Origin: Camellia lanceoleosa
Lineage: Eukaryota > Streptophyta > Magnoliopsida > Ericales > Theaceae
NCBI GenBank assembly: GCA_025200525.1
Contig: CM045762.1
Location: forward strand, 125,307,752-125,371,751
Length of the DNA: 64,000 bases
Direction of reading: 5' to 3'
Shown here: piece after piece, positions 1-10,544 of the stretch
Position numbering within the stretch: the first letter of the stretch is position 1
Layout of the letters: each line of letters begins with the position of its first letter
Notes under the pieces: generated by a model
The model's input: only the letters and a program-made list of their open reading frames with translations
What the model was told of the DNA's origin: nothing
The model's database searches: none
Position numbers and translations under genes: made by a program

Positions 1-1229
1 TTGGGTTAACTTAAATCACCAACCACCTCTCCCTATATATGATTCCTTCCAAGCTTTGATTTGAAGAGACTTCTACCTCTAGGGACAAAAATATTCAACA
101 ATTTAAAAACCCAAACGAGGAAGAAAAAAAAATTGCAATGGGTGTCGGTTTACTAATGGGAAAGAAACACGTGTCCCTAGGCCTATATATATTTGGTCAA
201 ATGAAGGAGTGTGCATATGTATATGTGCTTTAATGATTGATGGTCACGTTAGATCAACAATGGTTTGTATTCTCCTTTCTTTTATATTTCTTGGCAAATG
301 TTTTAAAGATTAATGAGGGTCCTCACATTGTTTAATATTGAAATTAAAATAAAATTTATTTTAAAAATAAATGAAAATATTAAAAATTATATTAATTTTA
401 ATAAAAAATATGTTGAATTTAATAAAAAGTGTATTTTTTTGACAAAAAATATATTGAGTTAGTTAATTTTTTGTCTTACAGAAACTTTATACAAAATCTG
501 TCACAAAAATAATATAGTAGTGGTAGTGATAGTGATTGACAGTAGTATTTATATATTTAATAGTCAACTTGATGAATTCTTTTTTAACTGATAGGCTTAT
601 AATAGTGTCACATCATTCTGTACAAATTTTTTATATATATATTTTTTCTGTTTGTATAATATTACTCTTTATTTTATTTTTATTTTATTCTGAGAAAAAT
701 GTTTCGGTGTGCAATGCACATTGTATGCAACCTTACCATAAAATTATGTAAGTTTTCATCAACGTACATAAGTGATCTTATAAAAATATGTAAATTGAAT
801 ACAAATTCTCATAAGTTCATGAAAATTTAAGACTTATGCCAATTTGTGTTTACTTAAGTAATTTTATGATAGGATTATATATGATGTCCATTGTAAACTA
901 AAGAACATTTTTTTTTTTTTTTTTTGGGAGCAAGATCCATATTTCTTATTTTCTTATTTTTTTTTAGATATTAAAAATAGAGGCTTCTTTGCCGACATTG
1001 TTGTGAGCATCTTTGAAGTTTGAAAGCTTAAACAAAATTATCGAAGAGAGAGAGAAGGGTGGAAGCTCACTAATTACACATAAAAAATTAATTAAGTTCT
1101 AAAAAAATAAATCGAACAGAGATGGTTGGAAGGTAACAAGGGGGAAAGAAATGGTGGAGTGAGTGGTGGTTAGATCTTGACTGTATTATTGTGATTCAAA
1201 ATTTATGTACGCATAACGTAATTGGCGGA
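1..1229. other. AT-rich intergenic DNA, no gene seen
   Basis: No ORF with recognisable protein features is present. The sequence is AT-rich with homopolymer runs (for example the T run near 909-926) and short simple repeats. I see no RNA gene or clear transposon end. Confidence 0.6.
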
Positions 1230-1565
1230 CGTTATTTGGATTCGTGAGATTTATTACATGTTTTATTTTAATAATTTAAATTATTTATTTTATTAGACAT
1301 TTCGTATATTTTGTCTATAAAAAAAATTAAATCGATTTGATAACTGTAATTTGTTCAATTTATTATATTTGTAACTAAAAAAATATATGATTTATTTTTA
1401 AAAATATAATTGTTATCTATCTTTTTAGTAAAAAATTGAACAAGTTATAATTATCAGATGACCTTATTTTTTGTGTGAATAAAATACATGAAATACTCGA
1501 CAAAATCAATGGTTTGAATCATCGAAATAAGACCCGTGGGAGATCTCATGGACCCAAACAGTGCC
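1230..1565. repeat. Foldback (MITE-like) imperfect inverted repeat
   Basis: The left arm (about 1231-1390) and the reverse complement of the right arm (about 1410-1563) align over most of their length. The alignment begins with a TTTGGrTyCrTGAGAT block and continues through the shared TTTGTTCAATTT block. The element codes for nothing and has the form of a foldback MITE. Its ends resemble those of the inner inverted repeat at 2829-3154, so the two may be one family. The superfamily is unresolved because I could not fix a target-site duplication. Confidence 0.5.
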
Positions 1566-1592
1566 CTCCAATCCAAAATCTGGATTGGAGGG
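1564..1592. repeat. Perfect 11-bp hairpin
   Basis: CCCTCCAATCC (1564-1574) and GGATTGGAGGG (1582-1592) are exact reverse complements separated by a 7-nt loop. The hairpin lies at the edge of the foldback element and is probably part of a transposon terminus. Confidence 0.7.
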
Positions 1593-1729
1593 GATCCTTC
1601 TCCTTTCTCTAATATCCTACGTGTTAATAGGGTGTTTATTACAGCGTAAAAGAGGTGATTGTTAATTATTTTAATTGGAAAGTTTGTAATGGATTGTTTG
1701 GTTCAATTTTTACTTATAATTTCATTATT

Positions 1730-2334
1730 AAAAAAGAGGGTTTCCGAGTTGATAACGTGCCGTCATAAGCGTTTTTGTACGGTCTTTGCGATAACAACTT
1801 GAGGGATGAAAGCTGATGCAGTCATAAAAAGTTTTTGAATCAGCAAGTTGCCGACGCAAAAAAGTTCTAATTTTTGGAGACGTAAGTTTGGTTAAATGTT
1901 TTAAAAAATCTAACACAAGATTTGAAACCACTTCATCCATCCAGGTAACTTGAACTTAACGTACCACACTTAGCCCACTACACCACAATATCTCTCTCTG
2001 ATTTTAAATGAGATATATATTATTTATAATATATACACTCAATATTAATATAAAAGTATATGTATAAACAAATATATTTATTAAATTTAATCAAGTAAAT
2101 ATATATATATATATATATCTTGAGTATAAAAATATTTTTGTTACTGTGGCATCAATTACCGATACAAAAAGGTCTAGCTTTTTGTGTTGGCACAAGTTTG
2201 CCGACGCAAAAGGTTTATCTTTTGCGTCAATAAATTCAACCAACTCAAGTAATGCTATAAAATATTAATTTTTTGTGTCAGCCAACGGCACCAACTCAAA
2301 GAAATCAACTCAAAAGGCCCTTTGATTAGTAGTG
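1730..2334. mobile_element. CACTA-like transposon terminus with subterminal repeats
   Basis: The right end reads CACTACTAATCAAAGG on the minus strand (2319-2334), which matches the CACTA-type terminus. Inside it are repeated, inverted GCCGACGCAAAA / TTTTGCGTC-type motifs near 1850, 2160-2225 and 2270. These look like the subterminal repeats of plant En/Spm (CACTA) elements. No transposase is present, and the left end could not be placed. It is probably a deleted or non-autonomous copy. Confidence 0.5.
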
Positions 2335-2587
2335 TTTATTAGGAAGAAATAACTAAAATAAGTTTAAAAAAATTAGTTATCTAAAAATTAAGAGAGGTAT
2401 TATTAACTTAGTTTTTTTTGATTATTAGCTTTTTAGTTTCTAATAACTTTCACCAAACAGGGCAAATTTTTGGTATAAAAATGTTAAAACAATAGCTTTA
2501 AGGGAGTAGGACAATAATGTACAATAATTGTGTCTTGTGCATAACTGTTACGGTTATTCGTCCAACAAGACTCATTTCGAGTTTGAG

Positions 2588-3348
2588 GTTGTTTAGGGTG
2601 TCATAAATAAGTGTATTTTTTGTTTTTTTAGATTAAAAAGTTGAGGAAAAAAATATAGATGTTTGAGTTAATTTTTTAACTTTTTATAAAAAAATGTGTA
2701 TTAAAAATTGTATAAATTAGTGTGTAGGAGAAAATTGTGATGAAAGTGATGGAATAGCTATACGGTGAGGAACAGTGTGTGCAGAGTGGGGGAGGGGGAG
2801 ATGATTCCTTGTTTTCGGGCAGTGAATTGAAGGTGTTGTTCAGCCCGTGAGGGCTTACCACGGGTTCCGTTTTGCTAATCAAAATCATTTAATGTGTAGA
2901 ACTCGTCGAGTACTATATGTTTGTAAAAAATTACGTTGATCGGATATCGATAGCTATCTGATCGGATTAGTTTTTTTTTCAACCGTTGACTATAACACCA
3001 TCCATTTGATAAATTTTAACTTATTTGATCATATAGTTACCGATATCTGATCAACGTGATTTTGACATATATATAATACTCAACGAGTTCTATACATTGA
3101 ACGGTTCAGATTATTAAAACGAGACCCGTGATGGCCCTCACAGACCGAACAGGACCGTATGTGTACATCTAAAAAAGTGCAATTTTTCCCACAACAATGC
3201 CCCGCCTGCTCTGCCTTTATGATTGTTTGAAAAGGAAAATTGTGTAAAATTAATTTTTTAATATTTTTATTGGGTGAATAGTGATAATTTTTTAATTTTT
3301 TGAGTACCTTTTTGACTTTTTAACTTTTTCTGGAATACCCAAACCAGA
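2588..3348. repeat. Large foldback element with nested inverted repeats
   Basis: An inner inverted repeat (about 2829-2960 against 3025-3154) is well conserved. Both arms carry CACGGGT-, GAACTCGTyGAGTA- and ACGTTGATCrGATATCG-type blocks in opposite orientation. An outer, weaker pair may exist (near 2589-2700 against 3240-3348). The element is non-coding, and the small ORF at 2676-2888 lies inside an arm and is not a gene. It is most likely a class II MITE. The superfamily is undetermined. Confidence 0.5.
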
Positions 3349-5027
3349 CCTTAATTTGATAATATGTATGAGTCGTTCATTTTTTTTTACAATATATTAA
3401 TTAGATTATACCTATAAAAGTTGATTAAGTGTCCGTAATATTTTCATTAAATTATATTTGTATCTATAAAAATGAATAATAAATATGATTTTAAATATAA
3501 AATTAAATATAAATATTATTTAATGAAAGTTTTACTGATATTTGATTAATTTAATTTTTTCTAAGTATATACTCTGTAATACACTCTAAAAATATAAATG
3601 ATTTGAAGTATCACATATGATGCGAAATGTGTCTGATTGAGCTATGCGCAAGGCACAACAACCACACTTCTTCCCAAAGAGACTGGTAGTGTCAAAAAAA
3701 ATATATGAAAGCGTATAAAAATATGCAAAAATATTTTGGTACATGTGAAAAAGTGTATTATGATTAAATTATTTTAACATTTTGTGCTTGTTATTGCGGT
3801 CTCCTTTGAAAATTGACTTTTTAAAGTTAGTTTTTGATTTTTCTTTGAGATGAAAATGAATTAATTTGTTTGAGAATAAATTTTTGTAATTATATAAAAA
3901 ATCGTAAATTATTGGAATGTTTGACTGCTGTTTTTTAATCACTTTTTGATTTTTTTTTATTATTTTTTAAATTATCAAAATAGACCTGATAATTCGTAGG
4001 GTTGTCATTAGTAAGACCTTTCTAAATATTCAGAAACTTTGTTAAGAAAGTAATGTAGGATAAGAAAGGGGGATTTGGTCAAAACTCACTCATAATAAAA
4101 CTTTAATGCATTAAAGATAGACACACATTTTTTTTTTCTTGAAAAGTTAAACACATACCATTATTATCAAAATATTAAATATTAAAATAATATAACTTTT
4201 GATGTAAATTTCAGTTTTTAATAAAATTAGTATTTTTAAAATCCTTTCATCAAGATCTATTAAATAAGATTTATGTTGACTATGAAATTTAAAAAAAAAA
4301 AAAATTATTACCGTCAAAATTGATATAAATAAAAATAGTAACATGTTATTCGGTTTCACAATAACATGTTATTTTGTTTGACTATTATTCTGTTTGACAG
4401 TAACATATTACTCTGGCAATGTTATCCAAGGGGGAAAAAAAAAAGAGATATTTTATTTTGTCCTTATTCAATTATGTGTTTTCTCTTTAGGAGATTTTTG
4501 AAGCAAAATAAATTGGACTGTCATTTTTATCAAATAATGGTTCAATGGAGGGATTTTGACTAAATTTCTCGATAAGAAATGATGATTGTGATCCAAAAAA
4601 TGTAATGATAAGTTTATATATTGACTATTTAAATTGTAATATTTTGAATAAAAATTCTGAATATATAATATTACTTTGGAAAAATTATCGTTCAGTGTAG
4701 TTTTAAAAAATAATTACAGATTTATTGAAAAGTTTATGACTTTGATTATTACTATTGATGAACTTTATCATTTATTGTAATTAAATTTTTTAAAATACAC
4801 TATTATGTAATGTTCTCTATTACTCTATCCTGCGCATAACCGGCTAAAATAAGAGACTCATACTTGTCTACTATTTGCAACGCTGGACACAAGGGGCTTC
4901 TCAAAACTCCTTCAATTTGACGTTGTTGGGAATAAATAATTTTATGATGATTTTAATGTGAAATTAAAGTAGATTTCAGTCACTGATTGAGATGAGATCA
5001 AATAGGTTTAGATTCTTTGTAACAAGA
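3349..5027. other. AT-rich intergenic DNA, no gene seen
   Basis: Very AT-rich sequence with only short accidental ORFs (for example 4147-4359 minus and 4366-4563 plus). These have no domain, signal or codon pattern that would support a gene. Confidence 0.6.
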
Positions 5028-5440
5028 TGACGCACGTAGCGAAATAAATACACATGGACTAGATATTATTCTAGTAGACGAAAGGGCTCTTGAATCCACA
5101 AGAAAAATAGAACCTTGAATTCACAAGGAAGAGAAAATATCTTAATATTATTAAATAAAAGTTGTCTTTGCCATGAGACTTATATAGCTATTTATAATAA
5201 TGTAAATTGTAGAGACCAAGTATTCTTAGACATCAAGAAAACTCAAATTAGGAAATAATAAACTAATCTAATTCTTGAAAAATAGGAAACTTAAGAAATT
5301 AGAAAAGCAAAATCAAAACAAATTAAGAAACCTAATAATTCTAAAATATTTATACTAAATTACAAGAATTCTAATAAAATAATATATCAAAAATATTAAA
5401 ACTAAAAATATAAAAATTCTTAAAATCTTGTCCTACATCA
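5028..5440 (-). repeat. 3' LTR of the small gag-only element
   Basis: About 413 bp, and it aligns to 6617-7032 along its whole length. On the minus strand it starts TGATGTAGGACAAG and ends CGTGCGTCA. Substitutions and small indels between the two LTRs suggest an older insertion than the chromovirus at 10545. Confidence 0.8.
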
Positions 5441-6420
5441 GACTTATCTTCTTTGAAAGAACTCGTCATCGAGTTCATATTAGAGATCTGCCATCGTCCA
5501 TGCCAAATAAAAAGATACTTGGAATACTTCAGTTGTTTATCCATCTTCCAAAAATTATATGCAGAGAAGTCTAATTTCTGAAAGTTATTTTCTATATGCT
5601 TTAACTGGTTGACAAGATCAATTAGAGAAGTATTGAAAATCAAATTAAATTGCTTTACACCAAGAAAATCAACCAAATTTACTTTATGTAGAATTTGCAT
5701 GCTCTCTTGATGTTGCACCATCCCAGATTGAATTGATCCTTCAATTATCAACCTTGGAATATCAAGTGTAGCATCTACCAATTTCTTTGTTGCACACAGC
5801 GGTTGTATTATCTCTTCTTCTATTTTCTCTTTGTTACTGGACTCAATTAGATCTCCTTCTTCTTCAATATTTTTATGATTTGTTTGTAAAACTTTCTCCC
5901 CAATATTCAAATTACCATGTATTGATGCATTATCAACACTTGAACAAGACTTTGTATCTTCTTCATTAGCTTTACAAACAATCTCACAACAAATAATATT
6001 TAGATGCGAATTCTTTTCTTTTACAACTACAATTTCACTGTAATTTTTTACCAACTTCATGAAAGTATCTTGATTTGTATATGACAATATATCTTCATGA
6101 TCATGAAAGGAAAATTTTGTTGCTAAAAACTTTTTCATTATTAACCATGAATGAATTTTGTCTTTACCTTTGCAAGCTTGATAAACTTTTAATCCATTCC
6201 ACCACTTCAATGCACTTTTATCAAGTTTGTAGGATGAAAATATAACCTTCTTTTCATGAGCAGTCTTCATGATTTCAAAGAAATTTTCAAAATCAAGCAA
6301 CCAATCAAGAAAATCTTTTTTTTTAAAACTTACTTGAACCGTTAAAATATGAAATTTGTGCATAATAACGCAAGCTAATAGGTTGGCATTGGGTGAATCC
6401 TCCGGCCCAGTTGCTTTCAA
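5371..6420 (-). CDS. Gag-like protein of a non-autonomous LTR retrotransposon
   Basis: 349 codons. Residues about 37-105 resemble the Ty3/gypsy Gag (retrotransposon gag) domain. They include a DWLLDFE-like segment, the paired Trp at 73-74 (ALKWWNG) and an SWLIMKKFLATKF-type end. The rest is Lys/Glu-rich and I do not recognise it. No CCHC zinc knuckle is visible. The reading frame runs about 23 codons into the 3' LTR. The product would be a capsid-type protein forming cytoplasmic particles. The true start may be further upstream: a short open stretch (6498-6603, minus) begins right after the primer binding site. The family assignment rests on a single weak domain. Confidence 0.6.
   Translation of the reverse strand: MKATGPEDSPNANLLACVIMHKFHILTVQVSFKKKDFLDWLLDFENFFEIMKTAHEKKVIFSSYKLDKSALKWWNGLKVYQACKGKDKIHSWLIMKKFLATKFSFHDHEDILSYTNQDTFMKLVKNYSEIVVVKEKNSHLNIICCEIVCKANEEDTKSCSSVDNASIHGNLNIGEKVLQTNHKNIEEEGDLIESSNKEKIEEEIIQPLCATKKLVDATLDIPRLIIEGSIQSGMVQHQESMQILHKVNLVDFLGVKQFNLIFNTSLIDLVNQLKHIENNFQKLDFSAYNFWKMDKQLKYSKYLFIWHGRWQISNMNSMTSSFKEDKSDVGQDFKNFYIFSFNIFDILFY
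5441..5457 (-). promoter_or_regulatory. Polypurine-tract-like sequence
   Basis: On the minus strand the bases just before the 3' LTR read AAAGAAGATAAGTC. This is purine-rich and in the position expected for the plus-strand primer. Confidence 0.5.
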
Positions 6421-6602
6421 CTATAGGTTTGGTTGACAATTAGCCCCAAATCGGCAAGTAGATTACAACTCTTATTGTGAAGTTCATGCACCTCTAGCTA
6501 ATACTCCTCAATCGCATCCCATATGGCTTCCACCCTATGATCAATGTTAATAGGGATTGTGTGTTCTCCATTGTCTTGTGTCATTGACTTAGGCGAATCC
6601 AT

Positions 6603-6614
6603 GCTTTGATACCA
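6603..6614 (-). promoter_or_regulatory. Primer binding site (tRNA-iMet type)
   Basis: The minus strand reads TGGTATCAAAGC, 2 nt inside the 5' LTR. It differs at one position from the usual plant iMet site TGGTATCAGAGC, which is found intact at 12632-12643. Confidence 0.8.
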
Positions 6615-6616
6615 CT

Positions 6617-7032
6617 TGACGCAGCGGAATACATGGGGATTAGATATTGTTCTAGTAGATGAAAAGGGGCTTTTGAATCCACCAGAAAAATAGAACTTTA
6701 AATCCACAAGGAAGAGAAAATATCTTAATATTATCGAATAAAAGTTGAATAAAAGTTATTTTTGCCATGATGTTTACATAGCTATTTATAATAATGTAAA
6801 CCTTGGAAACCAAGTATTCTTGGACACCAAGAAAACTCAAATTAAGAAACAATAAACTAATCTAATTCTTGAAAAACAAGAAACCTAAGAAATTAGAAAA
6901 TCAAAATCAAAACAAATTAAGAAACCTAATAATTCTAAATATTTATACTAAATTACAAGAATTCTAATAAAATAATATATCAAAAAAATAAAACTAAAGA
7001 TATAAAAATTCTTAAAATTTTGTCCTACGTCA
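6617..7032 (-). repeat. 5' LTR of the small gag-only element
   Basis: About 416 bp direct-repeat partner of 5028-5440. It is followed on the minus strand by the primer binding site at 6603-6614. Confidence 0.8.
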
Positions 7033-7173
7033 TAAGATCTTTACATCACAAAAAGAATGACAAAAAACTATTAAGAATTGAATGAAAAATTGTTTCATAA
7101 AGTTGACCTCGTGAATGAGGTATTGGGAATAGTGTGTAACTATTTATCCTACATTGATTGTAGAAGAAATTAT
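7033..7173. other. Short AT-rich spacer
   Basis: Nothing recognisable between the gag-only element and the LTR-like sequence. Confidence 0.5.
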
Positions 7174-7893
7174 TGATGGGTATTAAAATCCCAAGTTTTG
7201 GATATGGGCATGAGCCATTTGGGCCATCCAAATTTTCCGAAGGAAGGGAGTTATGGATGCTTCAAGGATGGGTTTGGGCCAAAGCCATGGTCCAAAACTA
7301 TGGCCCAAATTGGTTATGCAAAACTTGCCACATGCGTGGGGCTCGCCACATGCGTGGGGCTCGCCCGCCCAGGCCGCCTCTTGGATTTTACGTTTGGGCT
7401 AGGTCTGATTGGTGGCCCATCAACCTATTTTTTTTTGGGTCAAGTTTGTTAAGTGGCTGTAGATATATACACATGTGTATATAGAGTGTATAACTTATAC
7501 ACTAATTGTTCCATTAGTTTTGACTAAATATGTTGCCAGCCTTCATGGCTGGGTGGCTTCTCCTCTACCCCTCCTTGTGTATAAATAGACACTAACTTCT
7601 TTGGTTGTCAAGACAGAATTCTTGGCTCTCAGATTATAGTCAGTTTGCTCTTAGATTATTCTTTCTATGTGAGAGAGTGCTACCATTGTCAGTTCGTCGG
7701 AGCTAAACAGAAAGTACATCTGCGTTAGCGGGTTCCAACCATCCTATTCTAGGAGACAGATCGAGCATACCTCCAAAGACCCATGGTGAGGTGGTGAATC
7801 TGTTTTAAGGAGACTGTGATATCACACAGGTTTCGGTTTGCTCCCTTGTCTTATTTTAATCTTTTAGTTTGATATATATTTCTGTTCATCATG
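7174..7893 (+). repeat. Possible solo LTR with promoter
   Basis: The stretch opens with TGATGGGTATTAAAATCCC, a Copia-LTR-like start, and ends near TTCTGTTCATCA. It contains a strong TATA box, TATAAATAG, at 7580-7588, followed by untranslated-leader-like sequence with no long ORF. I could not confirm a target duplication or a partner LTR. It could instead be a promoter of a degraded gene. Confidence 0.35.
7326..7365 (+). repeat. 19-bp tandem duplication
   Basis: The block GCCACATGCGTGGGGCTCG occurs twice back to back. It lies inside the LTR-like sequence. Confidence 0.8.
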
Positions 7894-7903
7894 CTGTTTA
7901 GTA

Positions 7904-8186
7904 CTCCCTTTGTCCTAAAATATTAGTCCCTTATTCCATTTTTTATTGTTCCAAAATATTAGTCCATTTTCAAAAATCAAGGACTAAAATAATATGAATT
8001 TCATATTTTGTCATTCTTTTAAATTTATTAACAATACAAAAAGTACAATTATGACAATTGATATTCCCCAAAAAATATACTATCAAAGGGTAATTTTGCA
8101 AAATCAATATTTTTAAAGTACAATAATTGTACCACCAAAAAAAGTTAGATTTCTTAAAAAGAAATATTATTTTGGAACAGCGGGAG
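7904..8186. mobile_element. Stowaway MITE (Tc1/mariner type)
   Basis: A 283 bp element flanked by TA dinucleotides (7902-7903 and 8187-8188). Both ends start CTCCC in inverted orientation, the left with CTCCCTTTGTCCTAAAATAT and the right (minus strand) with CTCCCGCTGTTCCAAAATA. This is the Stowaway signature. It is non-coding and would need a transposase supplied in trans. It lies about 270 bp left of the PMEI array. Confidence 0.85.
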
Positions 8187-8452
8187 TATCATAATTTCTT
8201 GATATGTAATTTAATGTATTAAATATGAATAAGTTTGGTTTTATTTAATTATGTAATTTGTACAACAATCTTAAAAAAAATTATATGTTTCTCATGAAAT
8301 TAGACAAATAGATTCAGAATAATTTGTATTAGATTAATTTCCCCACTATACGAGTTCTCTGCTTCGTATTTGTTAATTGGAAAAATCACAGAACGTGTAT
8401 ATATAGAAAATTGTAAAATGGAATAGCCCACTGTATTCATGCTAGGCTTTTG
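8187..8452. other. AT-rich spacer left of the PMEI array
   Basis: No gene. Homology to the 3.35 kb repeat unit begins at about 8453. Confidence 0.5.
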
Positions 8453-9688
8453 TTTCTTCATGGTATCACAATAACTTTTGTAATTTGTCTCTTTGAACTC
8501 AAATGTTTTTTTTTTTTTTTTTTTTTTTTTCTGTGCGACTTCATGGAAAGAGTCATATCTTTTTAATCGTAACTTGGAATTGATCGCCGTCTGTGCCATT
8601 GGATTCGTACCATTTGTATCCAGCTAACATTTGAAGTACATGGTCTAAGAGTTGACATGATTAACGTACAAATGCAAAAACATGACTCCACGATAGGAAG
8701 GTACAAGAGTGATGTCAAAAATCATCATTAAAATTAATTTCAAATTCTAGGAATTTGCAGAAAAATAGTGTAACTTAGAGATAAATATGTTTATCTATTA
8801 ACCATACGTTTCTTTACAAATGATGGGTGCCCTTTTTTAGGCAAATTCGCAATGTGAACACATATGAAAAATGGGGTTGACGACTACATGAATTTAATGC
8901 ATGTTGTGGAAAGTCTTCAGTTCCTTATACTTATACCATTGTTGCTGCCTACTACATATGCACACTTGAACACAACGAGCCAACATTGATCTGCAACAAA
9001 ATATCTAAATACTAAAAACTAAATTTTGACATAGATTATATTACTTCTCATTTCCTTAAAAATGCACTGTTTGCTAAAGTCCTATTATTTATTTATTATT
9101 ATTATTTTTTGTTGACAAATTCCCTTAATATAATGCTTCGTTGTAAAATCTAAAGTAAGGTACACAATTATTGCAATTTGCCATGGTGACATAAGGTTAT
9201 CATCAATATGCAATATTATTTCTCTTTTGGTATTTTTCTATTTTCCCAAAATAAGAATTATTAATTTGGAGCCTCACTCCATCACCTCTTGAGAAACACC
9301 ATACTATTGCTTTCACCATGTAGACTTGACTTGTTCAACATACACCACTCATATATGATGCACGGTGTTCATACATCCCACTTACAACAATAACTATGTA
9401 AGAAATCAATAGATCCACCCTTTTTTTTTTTTTTATAGAGGTCTTGTAATGCTTATGCTGGACAACTTTGGAAATTTGTTGAAAAAATAGAGCTAGTTAG
9501 TAGTACATAGGCTTATTGCTATGTTTAGTCATGCCAACTAAGATATTACAAGAAATCCTCAGGTAGTTCTTTTCAACAGGTCAAGGTTGGCAACTAGAGA
9601 CAACCTCTAAAAATAGACATTTTTTGCCTCTATAATTTGTGAAAAAAACCCCACTGAACCAAAGCAAAAGCCAATCAAGCACATCGCA

Positions 9689-10276
9689 ATGGATTCAATG
9701 AGTCACACAACCATATTCGAAACCATTGTTTTATCTCTCTTCTTTCATGTCCCAACTCTAGCAAATTCCACTTGGATGACTTTGAATTCTACTCAATGCA
9801 AACTAGTTGACGATTATTGCAACTAGAGTAAGAACAAAACATTCTGCGTCGAAACTTTCAAGTTGGATCCTCGAAGCGCATTAGCCTCAGATAAAGTAAC
9901 ACTTGTGAAAGTTGCCATCGACTTAGGAATAAATGACATATCAAAACTCAAGAGTCACGTATCTCTTGTGCTTCCCAAGCACGATACAAACCCCACTGCA
10001 AAGCTAGCTCTTCAAAGTTGTGTATCTTCATTCGAAGTGGCGTCTGAATTTTTGAGAGGTGCACTCAAATTTGTGTCTGGCCCATACAACGAAGATTCTT
10101 ATGAGACCACAAGTGAGAACGTTTTAAATGTAGGCTATTTTGTCAAAAGTTGTCAACGTGGGTTGGATTTTAAAGGGGTTCATGATCCATCAATTTCCCA
10201 CGTCGTGATAGCTACATCACGTGTCATTGGGTTTGCTTTTGGGATTAAAAATGATGTCCCTACCCCCACCTCTTAG
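9689..10276 (+). pseudogene. PMEI/invertase-inhibitor-like copy 1, one nonsense codon
   Basis: The 196-codon frame, stop included, is the same length as the intact copies, but codon 46 is TAG (9824-9826) where copies 3 and 4 have CAG. No frameshift is seen. After the stop the frame is open from 9863 and keeps the third and fourth Cys of the family, while the second Cys is in the TTCTGCGTC context just after the stop. It is more diverged in sequence than copies 3-10. A retrotransposon sits 268 bp beyond its stop codon, between the gene and its likely poly(A) region. Read-through is possible but a functional product is unlikely. Confidence 0.85.
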
Positions 10277-10539
10277 TAATCGCTCAAAATTTATGTTATG
10301 AGAAATGAATTATTAGTTTGCAGCTCAAGCCTAATACCATACCATGTACCTTATTTTTACTTTTAATTTTTTGGGCCACATATTTGGAATTGTCTAGAAA
10401 GAACAAAATAATTTTATCATGTCTTTGTTATGATGATGAAGGAATCAAGTTCTCAGATTGGGAAGGCTACACCCCATTGTAGAACATTACCTTCAATTAA
10501 ATGTAGAATAAACGATGCATTTTGATAAAACTACGAAGT

Positions 10540-10544
10540 GTTCT
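10540..10544 (+). repeat. Target-site duplication, left
   Basis: GTTCT directly before the 5' LTR, repeated at 19386-19390. The uninterrupted units read GTGTTCTTCTATTC here, with a single GTTCT. Confidence 0.95.

Larger units (their letters stand above)
5028..7032 (-). mobile_element. Non-autonomous LTR retrotransposon with gag-like ORF (TR-GAG type)
   Basis: A complete small LTR element of about 2.0 kb reads on the minus strand. Two ~415 bp direct repeats (5028-5440 and 6617-7032) begin TGAyGTAGGACAA and end GCGTCA on that strand. A tRNA-iMet-type primer binding site lies 2 nt inside the 5' LTR, and a purine-rich tract adjoins the 3' LTR. The flanks CAAGA (5023-5027) and TAAGA (7033-7037) look like a 5 bp target duplication with one change. 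The interior codes only for a gag-like protein. There is no protease, RT or integrase, so movement would depend on enzymes from another element. Confidence 0.8.

Noticed and set aside
7173..7484. 103-residue ORF in the LTR-like region
   Set aside because: It spans a short tandem duplication and a T run, has no domain, and overlaps another frame of similar length.
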